Shown one piece after another: positions 43,575-52,988 of a stretch of 64,000 nucleotides of DNA (the stretch's first letter is position 1; each line of letters opens with the position of its first letter). Source of the DNA: Pseudomonas costantinii (GTDB taxonomy: Bacteria; Pseudomonadota; Gammaproteobacteria; Pseudomonadales; Pseudomonadaceae). The translations under genes were made by a program, and so were the position numbers. The notes under the pieces were generated by a model. That model was not told where the DNA came from. It searched no databases and saw nothing but the letters and a program-made list of their open reading frames with translations. The stretch is taken from contig NZ_MDDR01000034.1 of the NCBI RefSeq assembly GCF_001870435.1, positions 558,001 through 622,000 on the forward strand, in the 5' to 3' direction.

Positions 43575-45758
43575 ATGCGCGATGATCTCTCCCTTTTGCT
43601 GAATTCCCTCAACGATGCCCAACGCCAGGCCGTAGCAGCCCCCGTTGGCCGTCAGTTGGTCCTGGCCGGTGCTGGCTCCGGTAAAACCCGAGTGCTGGTG
43701 CACCGTATCGCCTGGTTGATCCAGGTTGAAAACGCGTCCCCGCATTCCATCCTGTCGGTGACCTTCACCAACAAGGCCGCTGCCGAGATGCGTCACCGCA
43801 TCGAGCAGTTGATGGGCATCAGCCCGGCCGGCATGTGGGTGGGTACCTTCCACGGCCTGGCGCACCGCCTGTTGCGGGCGCATTGGCAGGAAGCTGGCCT
43901 GAGCCAGACCTTCCAGATCCTCGACAGCGACGACCAGCAACGCCTGGTCAAGCGGGTGATCCGTGAGCTGGGCCTCGACGAACAACGCTGGCCCGCCCGC
44001 CAGGCGCAATGGTTTATCAACGGCCAAAAAGACGAAGGTCTGCGCCCGCAACATATCCAGGCCAGCGGCGATTTGTTCCTGGCCACCATGCGCAGCATTT
44101 ATGAAGCATACGAAGCTGCCTGCGTGCGCGCCGGGGTGATCGACTTCTCCGAGCTGCTGCTGCGCGCCCTCGACCTGTGGCGCGATAACCCAGGCTTGCT
44201 GGCCCATTACCAGAAGCGCTTCCGGCACATTTTGGTGGACGAGTTCCAGGACACCAACGCCGTGCAATACGCCTGGCTGCGCTTGCTGGCCAAAGGTGGC
44301 GACAGCCTGATGGTAGTGGGCGACGACGACCAGTCGATCTACGGCTGGCGTGGCGCGAAAATCGAGAACATTTACCAGTACTCCGAAGACTTCCCGGACG
44401 CGGTCACCATCCGCCTGGAGCAGAACTATCGCTCCACCGCCGGGATCCTCAAGGCCGCCAACGCCTTGATCGCCAACAACACCGGGCGTCTGGGCAAAGA
44501 GCTGTGGACCGACGGCGGCGAAGGCGAAGCGATCAACCTATACGCCGCGTTCAACGAGCACGATGAAGCGCGCTACGTGGTGGAAACCATCGAAAGCGCC
44601 CTGAAAACCGGCCTGGCGCGCAGCGATATCGCGATTCTCTACCGTTCCAACGCCCAGTCGCGGGTCTTGGAAGAAGCTTTGCTGCGTGAACGCATCCCGT
44701 ACCGCATCTATGGCGGCCAGCGCTTCTTCGAGCGTGCGGAAATCAAGAACGCCATGGCCTACCTGCGTTTGCTGGAAGGTCGTGGCAACGATGCGGCGCT
44801 GGAGCGGGTGATCAATATCCCGGCCCGTGGCATCGGCGAGAAAACCGTCGAAGCGATTCGCGACCACGCGCGTCATGCCGATGTGTCGATGTGGGAAGCC
44901 ATGCGCTTGCTGATCGTCAATAAAGGCCTGACCGGCCGCGCCGCCGGGGCGTTGGGTGGGTTTGTCGAGCTGATCGAAAACCTGGCCGCCAAGTGCATGG
45001 AAATGCCTCTGCACTTGATGACTCAGACGGTGATCGAACAGTCCGGTTTGATTGCCTACCACGAAGCGGAAAAAGGCGAGAAAGGCCAGGCTCGGGTAGA
45101 AAACCTTGAGGAATTGGTCAGCGCCGCCCGCGCGTTCGAAAACACCGAAGAAGATGAAGAGCTGACCCCGCTCGCCGCCTTCCTCGGCCATGCGTCGCTT
45201 GAAGCCGGCGATACCCAAGCCGATGAGCATGAGGACAGCATCCAACTGATGACCTTGCACAGCGCCAAGGGCCTGGAGTTTCCGTATGTGTTCCTGGTGG
45301 GCATGGAAGAAGGCCTGTTCCCGCACAAGATGAGCCTGGAAGAGCCCGGCCGCCTTGAAGAGGAACGTCGCCTTGCCTATGTGGGCATCACCCGGGCCAT
45401 GCAAAACCTGGTGATGACCTACGCCGAAACCCGACGCCTGTACGGCAGCGAGACCTACAACAAGGTGTCGCGCTTCGTACGTGAAGTGCCGAAGGGGCTG
45501 ATCCAGGAAGTGCGCCTGTCCAACAGCGTCAGCCGCCCATTCGGCGGTGGCCAGCAGCAGAACTCCAGCAGCATGTTTGCCGGTTCCGAGATTCCGGAAA
45601 CACCGTTCAGCCTGGGCCAGCAGGTCAAGCACGCAATCTTCGGCGAAGGGGTTATCCTTAACTTCGAAGGCGCGGGTGCCCAGGCGCGGGTACAGGTGAA
45701 CTTTGCCGAAGGCAGCAAGTGGCTGATGATGGGTTACGCGAAGCTGGAAGCAATCTGA
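43575..45758 (+). CDS. uvrD: DNA helicase II
   Basis: A 727-residue superfamily 1 helicase with Walker A GAGSGKT (around residue 33), motif II DEFQDTN, motif III GDDDQSIYGWRGA, and the C-terminal LMTLHSAKGLEFPYVFLVGMEEGLFPH and VGITRAM motifs. UvrD unwinds DNA in nucleotide-excision and mismatch repair. The gene is followed by a hairpin at 45767-45797. Confidence 0.97.
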   Translation: MRDDLSLLLNSLNDAQRQAVAAPVGRQLVLAGAGSGKTRVLVHRIAWLIQVENASPHSILSVTFTNKAAAEMRHRIEQLMGISPAGMWVGTFHGLAHRLLRAHWQEAGLSQTFQILDSDDQQRLVKRVIRELGLDEQRWPARQAQWFINGQKDEGLRPQHIQASGDLFLATMRSIYEAYEAACVRAGVIDFSELLLRALDLWRDNPGLLAHYQKRFRHILVDEFQDTNAVQYAWLRLLAKGGDSLMVVGDDDQSIYGWRGAKIENIYQYSEDFPDAVTIRLEQNYRSTAGILKAANALIANNTGRLGKELWTDGGEGEAINLYAAFNEHDEARYVVETIESALKTGLARSDIAILYRSNAQSRVLEEALLRERIPYRIYGGQRFFERAEIKNAMAYLRLLEGRGNDAALERVINIPARGIGEKTVEAIRDHARHADVSMWEAMRLLIVNKGLTGRAAGALGGFVELIENLAAKCMEMPLHLMTQTVIEQSGLIAYHEAEKGEKGQARVENLEELVSAARAFENTEEDEELTPLAAFLGHASLEAGDTQADEHEDSIQLMTLHSAKGLEFPYVFLVGMEEGLFPHKMSLEEPGRLEEERRLAYVGITRAMQNLVMTYAETRRLYGSETYNKVSRFVREVPKGLIQEVRLSNSVSRPFGGGQQQNSSSMFAGSEIPETPFSLGQQVKHAIFGEGVILNFEGAGAQARVQVNFAEGSKWLMMGYAKLEAI

Positions 45759-45766
45759 TAGATCTT

Positions 45767-45797
45767 GATCATTCCCACGCTCTGCGTGGGAATGATC
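45767..45797. terminator. Hairpin after uvrD, related to the dispersed repeat
   Basis: A perfect 14-bp stem GATCATTCCCACGC / GCGTGGGAATGATC with loop TCT, 9 nt after the uvrD stop. It shares its arm with the repeat at 39303-39377. No T-run follows. Confidence 0.65.
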
Positions 45798-45965
45798 GGT
45801 GGGCCAGCCCTTGTATTTCAGCAGCGCGGGCCAATATCTGTAATTAGTCCTACAGGCCATTCTGAATCGGTCTTACGCAAAAGCCCGAAACACTCTGCCG
45901 CTAGCCACTGTCACGACACCTGTGCAACATGGCGCGCGTGCAATCCACAAATGGGAATTCCCTTT

Positions 45966-46838
45966 ATGAAACGTTTTCTTAGCATCGCCATGGCGTTGTG
46001 CATCGGCCTGACGATGAGCATCGACGCCAACGCCAAACGCTTTGGTGGCGGTAAAAGCATGGGCGCGGCACCGACTCACCAGACCAGCCAAATGGCCCCA
46101 TCTGCCGGTGGCATGGGCGGTGCAGCGGCTACTGCAGGCGCAGCCGGTGCTGCTGGCGCTGCGGCCAAGGCCGGTGGTGCTTCGCGCTGGTTGGGCCCTC
46201 TGGCCGGTATCGCCGCCGGTGGCCTGCTCGCTTCCATGTTCATGGGCGGCGGCTTCCAGGGTATGCAGATCTTCGACATCCTGATCATGGCGGTCATCGC
46301 CTTTGTGATCTTCCGCTTTATCGCCGCCCGTCGACGCAAGCAGCAGGAGCACCTGGCTCCAGCTGGCGCGCCGATGCAGCGTGAAGTGTTCGAACAAAAG
46401 CCTGCCATGGGCTCGATCTTCGGTGGTTCGGCAGCGCCTGCCGCCGCCCGTCCGGTGATCAACGCACCGGCCTGGTTCAACGAAGAGCGTTTCGTCGAAG
46501 CGGCCCGCAGCCACTTCCAGTCCCTGCAACAACACTGGGACGCCAACGAAATGGACAAGATCGCCGAGTTCGTGACCCCGCAACTGCTGGAGTTCCTCAA
46601 GCGCGAACGCGCCGACCTGGGCGACGCGTTCCAGTCGACCTACATCGACGACCTGCGCGTGCAACTGGAAGGTGTGGATGATCGCGCCGACAAGACCATC
46701 GCCACCCTGACCTTCAGTGGCGTGTCGAAGACCTCGCGTTTCGACCAGGGCGAAGTGTTCAGCGAAAGCTGGAACATGGAACGTCCGCAAGGCGAGAACC
46801 AGCCTTGGCTGGTCGCCGGTATCCGCCAGAACGGCTGA
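45966..46838 (+). CDS. Tim44-like domain protein
   Basis: A 290-residue protein with a signal/anchor (MKRFLSIAMALCIGLTMSIDANA), a glycine/alanine-rich low-complexity segment, a transmembrane helix (about residues 95-115) and a C-terminal Tim44-like domain (about 165-290). Such proteins are membrane-associated and of unclear function in bacteria. The start at 45966 was chosen for the signal peptide; the longer frame begins in the upstream hairpin region. Confidence 0.85.
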   Translation: MKRFLSIAMALCIGLTMSIDANAKRFGGGKSMGAAPTHQTSQMAPSAGGMGGAAATAGAAGAAGAAAKAGGASRWLGPLAGIAAGGLLASMFMGGGFQGMQIFDILIMAVIAFVIFRFIAARRRKQQEHLAPAGAPMQREVFEQKPAMGSIFGGSAAPAAARPVINAPAWFNEERFVEAARSHFQSLQQHWDANEMDKIAEFVTPQLLEFLKRERADLGDAFQSTYIDDLRVQLEGVDDRADKTIATLTFSGVSKTSRFDQGEVFSESWNMERPQGENQPWLVAGIRQNG

Positions 46839-46867
46839 TAGCTGCGCGTTTGAGCCCGTAGTAATAA

Positions 46868-46894
46868 AAACCCCGGACATGTTCCGGGGTTTTC
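46868..46894 (+). terminator. Terminator after the Tim44-like gene
   Basis: AAACCCCGGA-CATGT-TCCGGGGTTT with further T residues, 29 nt after the stop codon; a 10-bp perfect stem. It likely acts in both directions. Confidence 0.85.
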
Positions 46895-46973
46895 TATTTC
46901 ACGGTTGCACTTATAGCGAGCTACTGTATAAAACGCCCCTATAAACCGCGCCATCAGCAAGAGGATCCCGGCC

Positions 46974-47381
46974 GTGGAAGAAATTATCGAACAATTGCGT
47001 GAAGCCAACGAACCGGTCCCGGTTCCTCTGGAACTGCCTGATGAAGATCAGATTGTGGAAATCGAGGAACAACTGTTCATCGACATCCCCTTTGTCTTCC
47101 GTGAATTCCTGCTGACCGTCAGCGACGTGGTGTATGGCAGCCTGGAGCCGGTGACCGTCACCGACCCACAATCCCACACGTATCTGCCGGACGTTGCCGC
47201 CAATGCCTGGGATGCCGGCGTTGATCGCAGCATGATTCCAATCTGCCAGGACGGTGACGACTACTATTGCGTCGAAGAAGACGGCACTGTGGTGCTGTGG
47301 TCCGGCGAAGAGGAACTGGTTACCGAAGAAACCTGGGAATCGGTGTGGCACTGGGCACGGGACGTCTGGCTGGAAAGCTAA
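46974..47381 (+). CDS. SMI1/KNR4 (SUKH) domain protein
   Basis: A 135-residue acidic protein with the SUKH fold pattern (IVEIEEQLFIDIPFVFREFLLTVSDVVYGSL; later YYCVEEDGTVVLW). GTG start with AAGAGGATCC upstream. SUKH domains often serve as immunity proteins to toxins, but no toxin gene is adjacent; neighbours are a Tim44-like gene and a cation/proton antiporter, so it may be a stand-alone housekeeping member. Confidence 0.8.
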   Translation: MEEIIEQLREANEPVPVPLELPDEDQIVEIEEQLFIDIPFVFREFLLTVSDVVYGSLEPVTVTDPQSHTYLPDVAANAWDAGVDRSMIPICQDGDDYYCVEEDGTVVLWSGEEELVTEETWESVWHWARDVWLES

Positions 47382-47398
47382 GCCCCGTACCAAAATCT

Positions 47399-49162
47399 CT
47401 AGTGCTCTGGCGTGTCCTTATGGTTATCCAGCGTCTCCAGCAAGGCGACCTGCATCCGCGTATGCACGCGGATGAACCACCGCCAGAGCACAGCCGCCAC
47501 GGCTGCCGTCACTACGGCGATCAGCACCAGCAACTTGTTGGTCGGCAGAATACTGGCCGACAAGGCTGCCAATAGCAGAAAGATCACCAGCAACGACAGG
47601 ATGGGGATCAGTTCGGAGATCACTCGTCGTACACGCTGGGTATGCCGCCCGGCCATTTCCGGCTTCACACTCATCTCCGCCAACAACATCGACAGCGCCT
47701 TGAGCTTGCGATACGCCGCAATCAAAAACGGCAGTGACAGCAGCAACGCTGCGCCCCAAATCAGCGCCTTCTGCCAGCTTGGATCGCTGATCCAACCCTC
47801 CAAATACCCACCGATGCGCGCCGCGAAAAAGCTACCTGCAAAGAAGATCGCCACCACCAATGCCAGGTTCACCCCCACTTGCAGGATGATCTTGCGGATC
47901 ATCGACGCCAGCATCGCACCCTCACCTTGCGGTTGAATGCTGCGCAGCCATTCGCCGTACATACCGAACACCCGGCTCATGCGCTTGGGCATGACCGCCG
48001 CAATCTTCAACGATAGCGGGTCAGCACCGCGAATCAGGTAGGGCGTCAGCAACGTGGTGATCGCCGACACGGCCACCGCCACCGGATAGAGGAAGTCGCT
48101 GGTCACCTGCAAGGTCATGCCCAGCGCCGCGATAATGAAGGAAAACTCGCCAATCTGTGACAGCCCCATACCCACGCGCAGCGAGGTTCGTCCATCGTTA
48201 CCGGCAATAAACGCACCCAGGCCGCAGGACACCATCTTGCCCAGCACCACGGCCACGGTAATCACCGCGATCGGCCAAGCGTATTGCAGCAGGATTTGTG
48301 GGTCGATCATCAGGCCGATGGCGACAAAGAAGATCGCACTGAACATGTCGCGAACCGGCTCGATCAAACGCTCGATCTTAACCAACTGCCGGGATTCGGC
48401 CATGATTGCGCCGATCAGGAATGCGCCCAGCACCATGCTGTATTCCAGCTTGACCACCAGCAGGCAGAAGCCGAAACACAGGCCTAATACGGTGATCAGC
48501 AGCATCTCGTTGCTTTCAAACTTGGCCACGTAGGCCAATAGGCGCGGCACCAGCAAAATGCCGATGACCAGCGCGACAATCATGAACAGCGAGAGCTTAC
48601 CGACCGTGGAGAACACCTCACCGGAGCTGACCGTGCCGCTGACGGCAATGCTCGACAGCAAAGCGATAATGCCGATGCCGAGGATGTCTTCGACGATCAG
48701 CACGCCGAAGATCAGTTGGGCGAAACGCTGGTTTTTCATCTTCAGGTCGTTGAGGGCCTTGACGATGATGGTGGTCGAGGAAATCGCCAGGATCGCGCCG
48801 AGGAACAGCGAGTCCATCGTGTTCCAGTCGAACCAGCGGCCGATTTCGTAGCCGATCCAGATCATCAGGATGATTTCCAGGAAGGCCGCGATAAACGCCG
48901 TAGCGCCAACCTTGAACAGCTTGCGCAGGCTGAACTCCAGGCCCAGGCAGAACATCAGGAAGATCACCCCCAGCTCGGCGAGGGTCTTGATGGTGTCTTC
49001 GTCGTGAATCAGGCCGAACGGTGGGGTGTGGGGGCCGATGATGAACCCGGCGACGATGTAACCCAGCACCACTGGCTGTTTGAGGCGGTGAAACAGGATG
49101 GTGACAACCCCTGCCACCAACATGATCACGGCCAGGTCCTGGATAAAGCTGATGGCGTGCAT
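47399..49162 (-). CDS. Cation:proton antiporter, CPA2 family (KefB/YbaL-like)
   Basis: A 587-residue membrane protein with about 12 helices, beginning MHAISFIQDLAVIMLVAGVV and containing the CPA2 segment around RFAQLIFGVLIVEDILGIGIIALL. It lacks an obvious C-terminal RCK nucleotide-binding domain, ending in a hydrophilic tail. It probably exchanges K+ or Na+ for protons. The start at 49162 removes a poorly hydrophobic extension present in the longer frame. Confidence 0.9.
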   Translation of the reverse strand: MHAISFIQDLAVIMLVAGVVTILFHRLKQPVVLGYIVAGFIIGPHTPPFGLIHDEDTIKTLAELGVIFLMFCLGLEFSLRKLFKVGATAFIAAFLEIILMIWIGYEIGRWFDWNTMDSLFLGAILAISSTTIIVKALNDLKMKNQRFAQLIFGVLIVEDILGIGIIALLSSIAVSGTVSSGEVFSTVGKLSLFMIVALVIGILLVPRLLAYVAKFESNEMLLITVLGLCFGFCLLVVKLEYSMVLGAFLIGAIMAESRQLVKIERLIEPVRDMFSAIFFVAIGLMIDPQILLQYAWPIAVITVAVVLGKMVSCGLGAFIAGNDGRTSLRVGMGLSQIGEFSFIIAALGMTLQVTSDFLYPVAVAVSAITTLLTPYLIRGADPLSLKIAAVMPKRMSRVFGMYGEWLRSIQPQGEGAMLASMIRKIILQVGVNLALVVAIFFAGSFFAARIGGYLEGWISDPSWQKALIWGAALLLSLPFLIAAYRKLKALSMLLAEMSVKPEMAGRHTQRVRRVISELIPILSLLVIFLLLAALSASILPTNKLLVLIAVVTAAVAAVLWRWFIRVHTRMQVALLETLDNHKDTPEH

Positions 49163-49453
49163 GGCGAGGGGCTCCTTGAGGGTACCGGCGCTTTTCCCAC
49201 TTCCACACGCACTGTTGAACGGTCGCAAAGAGCGGAAGGAAAAGTCGGCCTTAATCGTAAGAAATGCCCTGAGATGGGCTTTTGAAGGGTAACACCGCGA
49301 CTTCCGGCAGAAAGCCGGTGCAATATATGGAAACAGATCGGTGCAGGCGTGACGGCAAGCCGCCCACCGGCGTCCCGTTAGGGATAGCGCTGCAAAGATT
49401 CCAGCACCCGCAGAGGTGCCTCCCCAACCGATGCCTACAACCGTGAGTGTGCT
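49163..49453 (+). other. Gap of about 290 nt upstream of the thioesterase gene
   Basis: No gene is supported here. It must hold divergent promoters for the antiporter (-) and the thioesterase (+). Short stems such as GCACC-N6-GGTGC near 49415 are present but nothing recognisable as a known leader. I see no defined regulatory site. Confidence 0.4.
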
Positions 49454-49939
49454 ATGGAACCCGGAAACGCCCAGCTGTCGATGACGGTATTGATGACCCC
49501 TGACATGGCTAACTTCTCAGGCAATGTCCACGGCGGCACCCTGCTCAAGTACCTCGACGAAGTGGCCTACGCCTGCGCGAGCCGTTACGCCGGCCGATAT
49601 GTAGTGACTTTGTCGGTAGACCAGGTGATTTTTCGCGAGCCGATCCATGTCGGCGAGCTGGTGACCTTTCTTGCGTCGGTCAACTACACCGGCAACACAT
49701 CGATGGAAGTGGGCATCAAGGTGGTGACCGAGAACATTCGTGAGCGCTCGGTGCGTCATACCAACAGCTGCTTCTTCACCATGGTGGCCGTGGACGACCA
49801 GCGCAAACCTGCCGCCGTACCGCCGCTACAGCCTCAAAACAGTGAAGACAAGCGCCGCTTCGTGCAGGCCCAGCAACGCCGGCAAATTCGCCAGGAATTG
49901 GAGAAGCGCTACCGGGAAATCAAAGACGACGCGCCGTAA
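49454..49939 (+). CDS. Acyl-CoA thioesterase (hotdog fold, YciA-like)
   Basis: A 161-residue hotdog-fold protein with NVHGGTLLKYLDEVAYACASRYAG and a conserved TLSVDQVIFREPIHVGELVTFLASV segment, the pattern of YciA/BACH-type acyl-CoA hydrolases. It hydrolyses acyl-CoA esters; chain specificity is unknown. A charged tail (QQRRQIRQELEKRYREIKDD) follows the domain. Confidence 0.92.
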   Translation: MEPGNAQLSMTVLMTPDMANFSGNVHGGTLLKYLDEVAYACASRYAGRYVVTLSVDQVIFREPIHVGELVTFLASVNYTGNTSMEVGIKVVTENIRERSVRHTNSCFFTMVAVDDQRKPAAVPPLQPQNSEDKRRFVQAQQRRQIRQELEKRYREIKDDAP

Positions 49940-49957
49940 GGATCAAGAAATGTGTGC

Positions 49958-50830
49958 TTACAGGCCGATCGGCGTGGCTTCGAAGCGCACGCGAGGATGG
50001 GCGATACGGTCCTGAGCGCGCACCAACTCCAACTCGTAACTGGCGCAGGCCTGGGTTTCCAGCAGCACTTCGTGCACCGCTGCCGCCGTGAATTCGAAGG
50101 CCGCCAACAGACTGTCGCCCAGCAACACCCGCGCCAGGAACAGCCCCGAGGTCAGGTCGCCCACGCCCACCGGCTGTCGCGGGAACGCCAGCAGCGGCCG
50201 GCGTAAGTGCCAGCTGCCATTAGCGGTGACCAGCAGCATCTCGAAGCCATCCGGCAACTTGCCAGGGTAATCCAGGTGCTTGACCAGCACCGCTTTCGGC
50301 CCACGCGCCAACAATGCCTTGGCCATGCCCAGGCAATCGAACAGCGACTGCGGCTTACGCCCGGCAAAGCTGTCCAGTTCCAGTTGGTTAGGGCACAGGA
50401 AGTCAGCCATGGCAGCCGCCTCGTCCAGCAGGAAATCGCTGACTTCCTGCGGCACGATGCAACCCTTTTCCGGGTGCCCCATCACCGGGTCGCACAGGTA
50501 CAGGGCCTTGGGGTTGATCGCCTTGATGCGCGCCACACCGGTCAGAATTGCACGGCCTTGGTCCGCACTGCCGAGGTAACCGGACAGCACCGCGTCGCAG
50601 TTGCCCAGCTCACCGATCGCCGCAATGCCTTCCACCAGTGCCGGAATTTGCTGCGGCGCCAACACTTCGCCCGCCCACTGTCCATACTGAGTGTGGTTGG
50701 AGAACTGCACAGTGTTCAGCGGCCAGACGTTCACCCCGACCCGCTGCATGGGGAACACGGCGGCGCTGTTTCCGGCGTGGCCAAAGACCACATGAGATTG
50801 GATCGCAAGCAGATGAGGTGTGCGTTTCAT
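49958..50830 (-). CDS. pdxY: Pyridoxal kinase
   Basis: A 290-residue ribokinase-superfamily protein with LAIQSHVVFGHAGNSAAVFPMQRVG at the N-terminus and the C-terminal GVGDLTSGLFLARVLLG anion-hole motif. PdxY phosphorylates pyridoxal to PLP. The start at 50830 is preceded by GGGGA-like sequence; a longer in-frame start was rejected. Confidence 0.93.
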   Translation of the reverse strand: MKRTPHLLAIQSHVVFGHAGNSAAVFPMQRVGVNVWPLNTVQFSNHTQYGQWAGEVLAPQQIPALVEGIAAIGELGNCDAVLSGYLGSADQGRAILTGVARIKAINPKALYLCDPVMGHPEKGCIVPQEVSDFLLDEAAAMADFLCPNQLELDSFAGRKPQSLFDCLGMAKALLARGPKAVLVKHLDYPGKLPDGFEMLLVTANGSWHLRRPLLAFPRQPVGVGDLTSGLFLARVLLGDSLLAAFEFTAAAVHEVLLETQACASYELELVRAQDRIAHPRVRFEATPIGL

Positions 50831-50947
50831 GCAGGGGATTTCCGTAGAGCCATTTAAATTCTGGCCGCGCAGTATGCGACTAAACACAGCCTGTACGACA
50901 GACCGGCGACACAGTTAAGCTGCTCTCACTTTGTTGGAGTTCATCGC

Positions 50948-51343
50948 ATGCTGACCCTGGGAAACATCTTCGTGTTGATGCTGCTGGCGACTGGCGCCGC
51001 CTGGGTGTGGCACAACCATGGCCTGCGCGAGCGGGCGTTGGAGCGGGTCAAGCAGCATTGCGCCAAGCTCGATATCGAACTGCTCGACGGTGCGGTGGCG
51101 TTGAAACGCATCGGCTTCGTAAAAGATGCCAATGGTCGGCGCCGCCTGGCACGCATCTATAACTTTGAGTTCACCGTGACCGGTGAAACCCGCCATCCTG
51201 GGACTATCACCCAATTCGGTGCCCACAGCGCGCAGATCGAACTGGCACCCTACCCGTTCGAGATCAAGACGCCGCTGCCCAGCGCTGAGGTGATTGAGCT
51301 AAGCCAATGGCGCCAGGACCACGCCACCAAGAATCGTCACTGA
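50948..51343 (+). CDS. DUF3301-type small membrane-anchored protein
   Basis: A 131-residue protein with an N-terminal membrane anchor (LGNIFVLMLLATGAAWVW) and a hydrophilic domain with YNFEFTVTGETRHPGTI, matching the DUF3301 proteins of gammaproteobacteria. Function unknown. It converges on, and overlaps by 7 nt, the COG0523 gene. Confidence 0.8.
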   Translation: MLTLGNIFVLMLLATGAAWVWHNHGLRERALERVKQHCAKLDIELLDGAVALKRIGFVKDANGRRRLARIYNFEFTVTGETRHPGTITQFGAHSAQIELAPYPFEIKTPLPSAEVIELSQWRQDHATKNRH

Positions 51344-52311
51344 CGGCAGGCTGCCAGCGCGCTCTGTAAAGCGGCCACGTCCTGTGGCTCGCTGAAGATC
51401 AATTCGATACGTGAATCGCGGCGCCATTCACTGGGTTGCCAGGGGAGTGGACTGTTATCCACAGCGTTGGCGCTGACCCAACCTTTTGCGCTGTGGATAA
51501 CCAGTTTGGCACGGCGCCAATCAAGGTCTTTTAACCAGTCATGCAGGCGCTGAGTATCGAATTGCTGGCTCGGGTGCCAGCGCCAACCAATACTCCAGCC
51601 CCCCTCCTGGGCCTGGCTGAGGCAGATGGGCAGCGCGGGATCGCTCCAGATCGCCGGTATCTGCGCCAACCCTTTGGGCACTTCGAAGTTATCCACAGCG
51701 GCGCCCGCTTTTGCATTTAGACCTGGCAACTGTGCCAGCGGCAATTGCGCCTGGCGTGTCCAATAGAGCGGGCAATCGGGAAGCTGCCGTTCGACAGCCT
51801 GGCGCTGCACGGCATCCAGCGACTCATCTTTATTCAATACCAGCAGCCCGGCACTGGCCAACGTCTCGCGCTGCGCGTCAGGCAAGGGTTTGCCCGCCGC
51901 CAGCGCCTGGGCATCCAACACCAGCACACAGGGCTGAACCGCCAGCACGTTCTGCCACGGCGCCTCGCGTAGTTGCTTGAGCAACTGCGCCGGGTGGCCC
52001 AAACCCGATGGTTCGATAAACAACCTATCCGGCTTGGCCTTACGCAGCAGGCGGCCCAGGCCTACCTGGAACGGTGCACCATTCACACAGCACAAGCAGC
52101 CGCCCGCCACCTCGCCCAGGGCAATGCCGTCGTCGGCCTGGGTGAGCAAGGCTGCGTCCAGGCCGATCTGCCCGAACTCGTTGATCAACACAGCCCAGCG
52201 CTCATTGGCCGGGCGTTGGGCGAACAGGTGCTTGATCAGGCTGGTCTTGCCGGCGCCCAAGGGTCCGGCAATGACGTGGGTGGGAATGTTCTGCAGCATG
52301 AGGGGCATCAT
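51337..52311 (-). CDS. COG0523/CobW-family GTPase (metallochaperone)
   Basis: A 324-residue GTPase with Walker A GPLGAGKTS near the N-terminus, the metal-binding GGCLCCVNG (CxCC-type) and a C-terminal CobW_C domain. It is last in the leftward operon dksA2-zigA-DUF1826-this gene, so zinc-linked delivery is likely. Three DnaA-box sequences occur inside it (see separate entry). Confidence 0.87.
   Translation of the reverse strand: MMPLMLQNIPTHVIAGPLGAGKTSLIKHLFAQRPANERWAVLINEFGQIGLDAALLTQADDGIALGEVAGGCLCCVNGAPFQVGLGRLLRKAKPDRLFIEPSGLGHPAQLLKQLREAPWQNVLAVQPCVLVLDAQALAAGKPLPDAQRETLASAGLLVLNKDESLDAVQRQAVERQLPDCPLYWTRQAQLPLAQLPGLNAKAGAAVDNFEVPKGLAQIPAIWSDPALPICLSQAQEGGWSIGWRWHPSQQFDTQRLHDWLKDLDWRRAKLVIHSAKGWVSANAVDNSPLPWQPSEWRRDSRIELIFSEPQDVAALQSALAACRQ
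51455..51697. repeat. Three perfect DnaA boxes within a COG0523 gene
   Basis: TTATCCACA at 51455-51463 and 51689-51697 on the plus strand, and its inverse TGTGGATAA at 51492-51500, all exact 9-mers within 243 bp. They are coding bases of the COG0523 gene and carry no obvious functional context. Confidence 0.6.
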
Positions 52312-52343
52312 TCAGACCGTATAGAGAGCTTGATCCTACGCGG

Positions 52344-52988
52344 TTACGCCAGCCAATCCAGCGTCAGGATCAATCGGCGTTCGTCCGCCTTCAGCGCGGG
52401 CGAGCGATGAATCAGGCCGTGGCCTTCGTTGCCGTGCCATTTCGTGCCCTTGAGCAGAGCTACTTCGCCGCAGTGGATCTGCTCGATGCGGTCGGTGGGT
52501 TCCCCATCCGGCTGGCTGAGTTTACGGCGATCCATCACGCCTTCACGCAGCCATTGGCTGCCGATGCCGGCATAAGTAGTAATCAGCCGCACAGGCACGT
52601 GGTCGACATGAAAGCGTGGGCACATGGCCTTATCCAACAGCCGCAAACGCACACCAATACGCTTGGCGCCGAGCAGGCAGCCAAAGGCGCTGATCAACCA
52701 CGACACGTCGGCGATAAAACCTTCATAGCCTTCAAGATCACGACAGCTTGACGCCAAACCCTGCAAGTTCGGCACAGCGTCCTCGCTGTTAAGCTCAATC
52801 ACCAAGGATTCAGCCAACGGCTCATTGAGCGCCACCAGCAAAGCGCCGAATTCGGCGATATGCAGGGGCAGCTGGCGCTGCCACAGCGCCAGGTTGACGC
52901 CATCTTCGAGGATGTCGGACAGCGCCAGCGGGGTTTCACCGCGAGTCTGCCGGATCACCGGGCGCAAAGGGATTACCTGGGCCAGCAT
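52344..52988 (-). CDS. DUF1826 domain protein
   Basis: A 214-residue soluble protein of the DUF1826 type (N-terminal region with EFGALLVALNEPL and the C-terminal GTKWHGNEGHGLIHRSP segment). Such genes typically sit beside COG0523 and dksA2 genes of the Zur regulon. The C-terminal histidines (WHGNEGHGLIH) could bind metal. Function unknown. It overlaps the upstream gene in the TGATG arrangement. Confidence 0.85.
   Translation of the reverse strand: MLAQVIPLRPVIRQTRGETPLALSDILEDGVNLALWQRQLPLHIAEFGALLVALNEPLAESLVIELNSEDAVPNLQGLASSCRDLEGYEGFIADVSWLISAFGCLLGAKRIGVRLRLLDKAMCPRFHVDHVPVRLITTYAGIGSQWLREGVMDRRKLSQPDGEPTDRIEQIHCGEVALLKGTKWHGNEGHGLIHRSPALKADERRLILTLDWLA

Noticed and set aside
43296..44267. 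324-codon N-terminal extension of the GGDEF-EAL protein
   Set aside because: It lies antisense to uvrD, lacks known domains, and the membrane-anchored start MTLSTDLF at 43295 is a better N-terminus.
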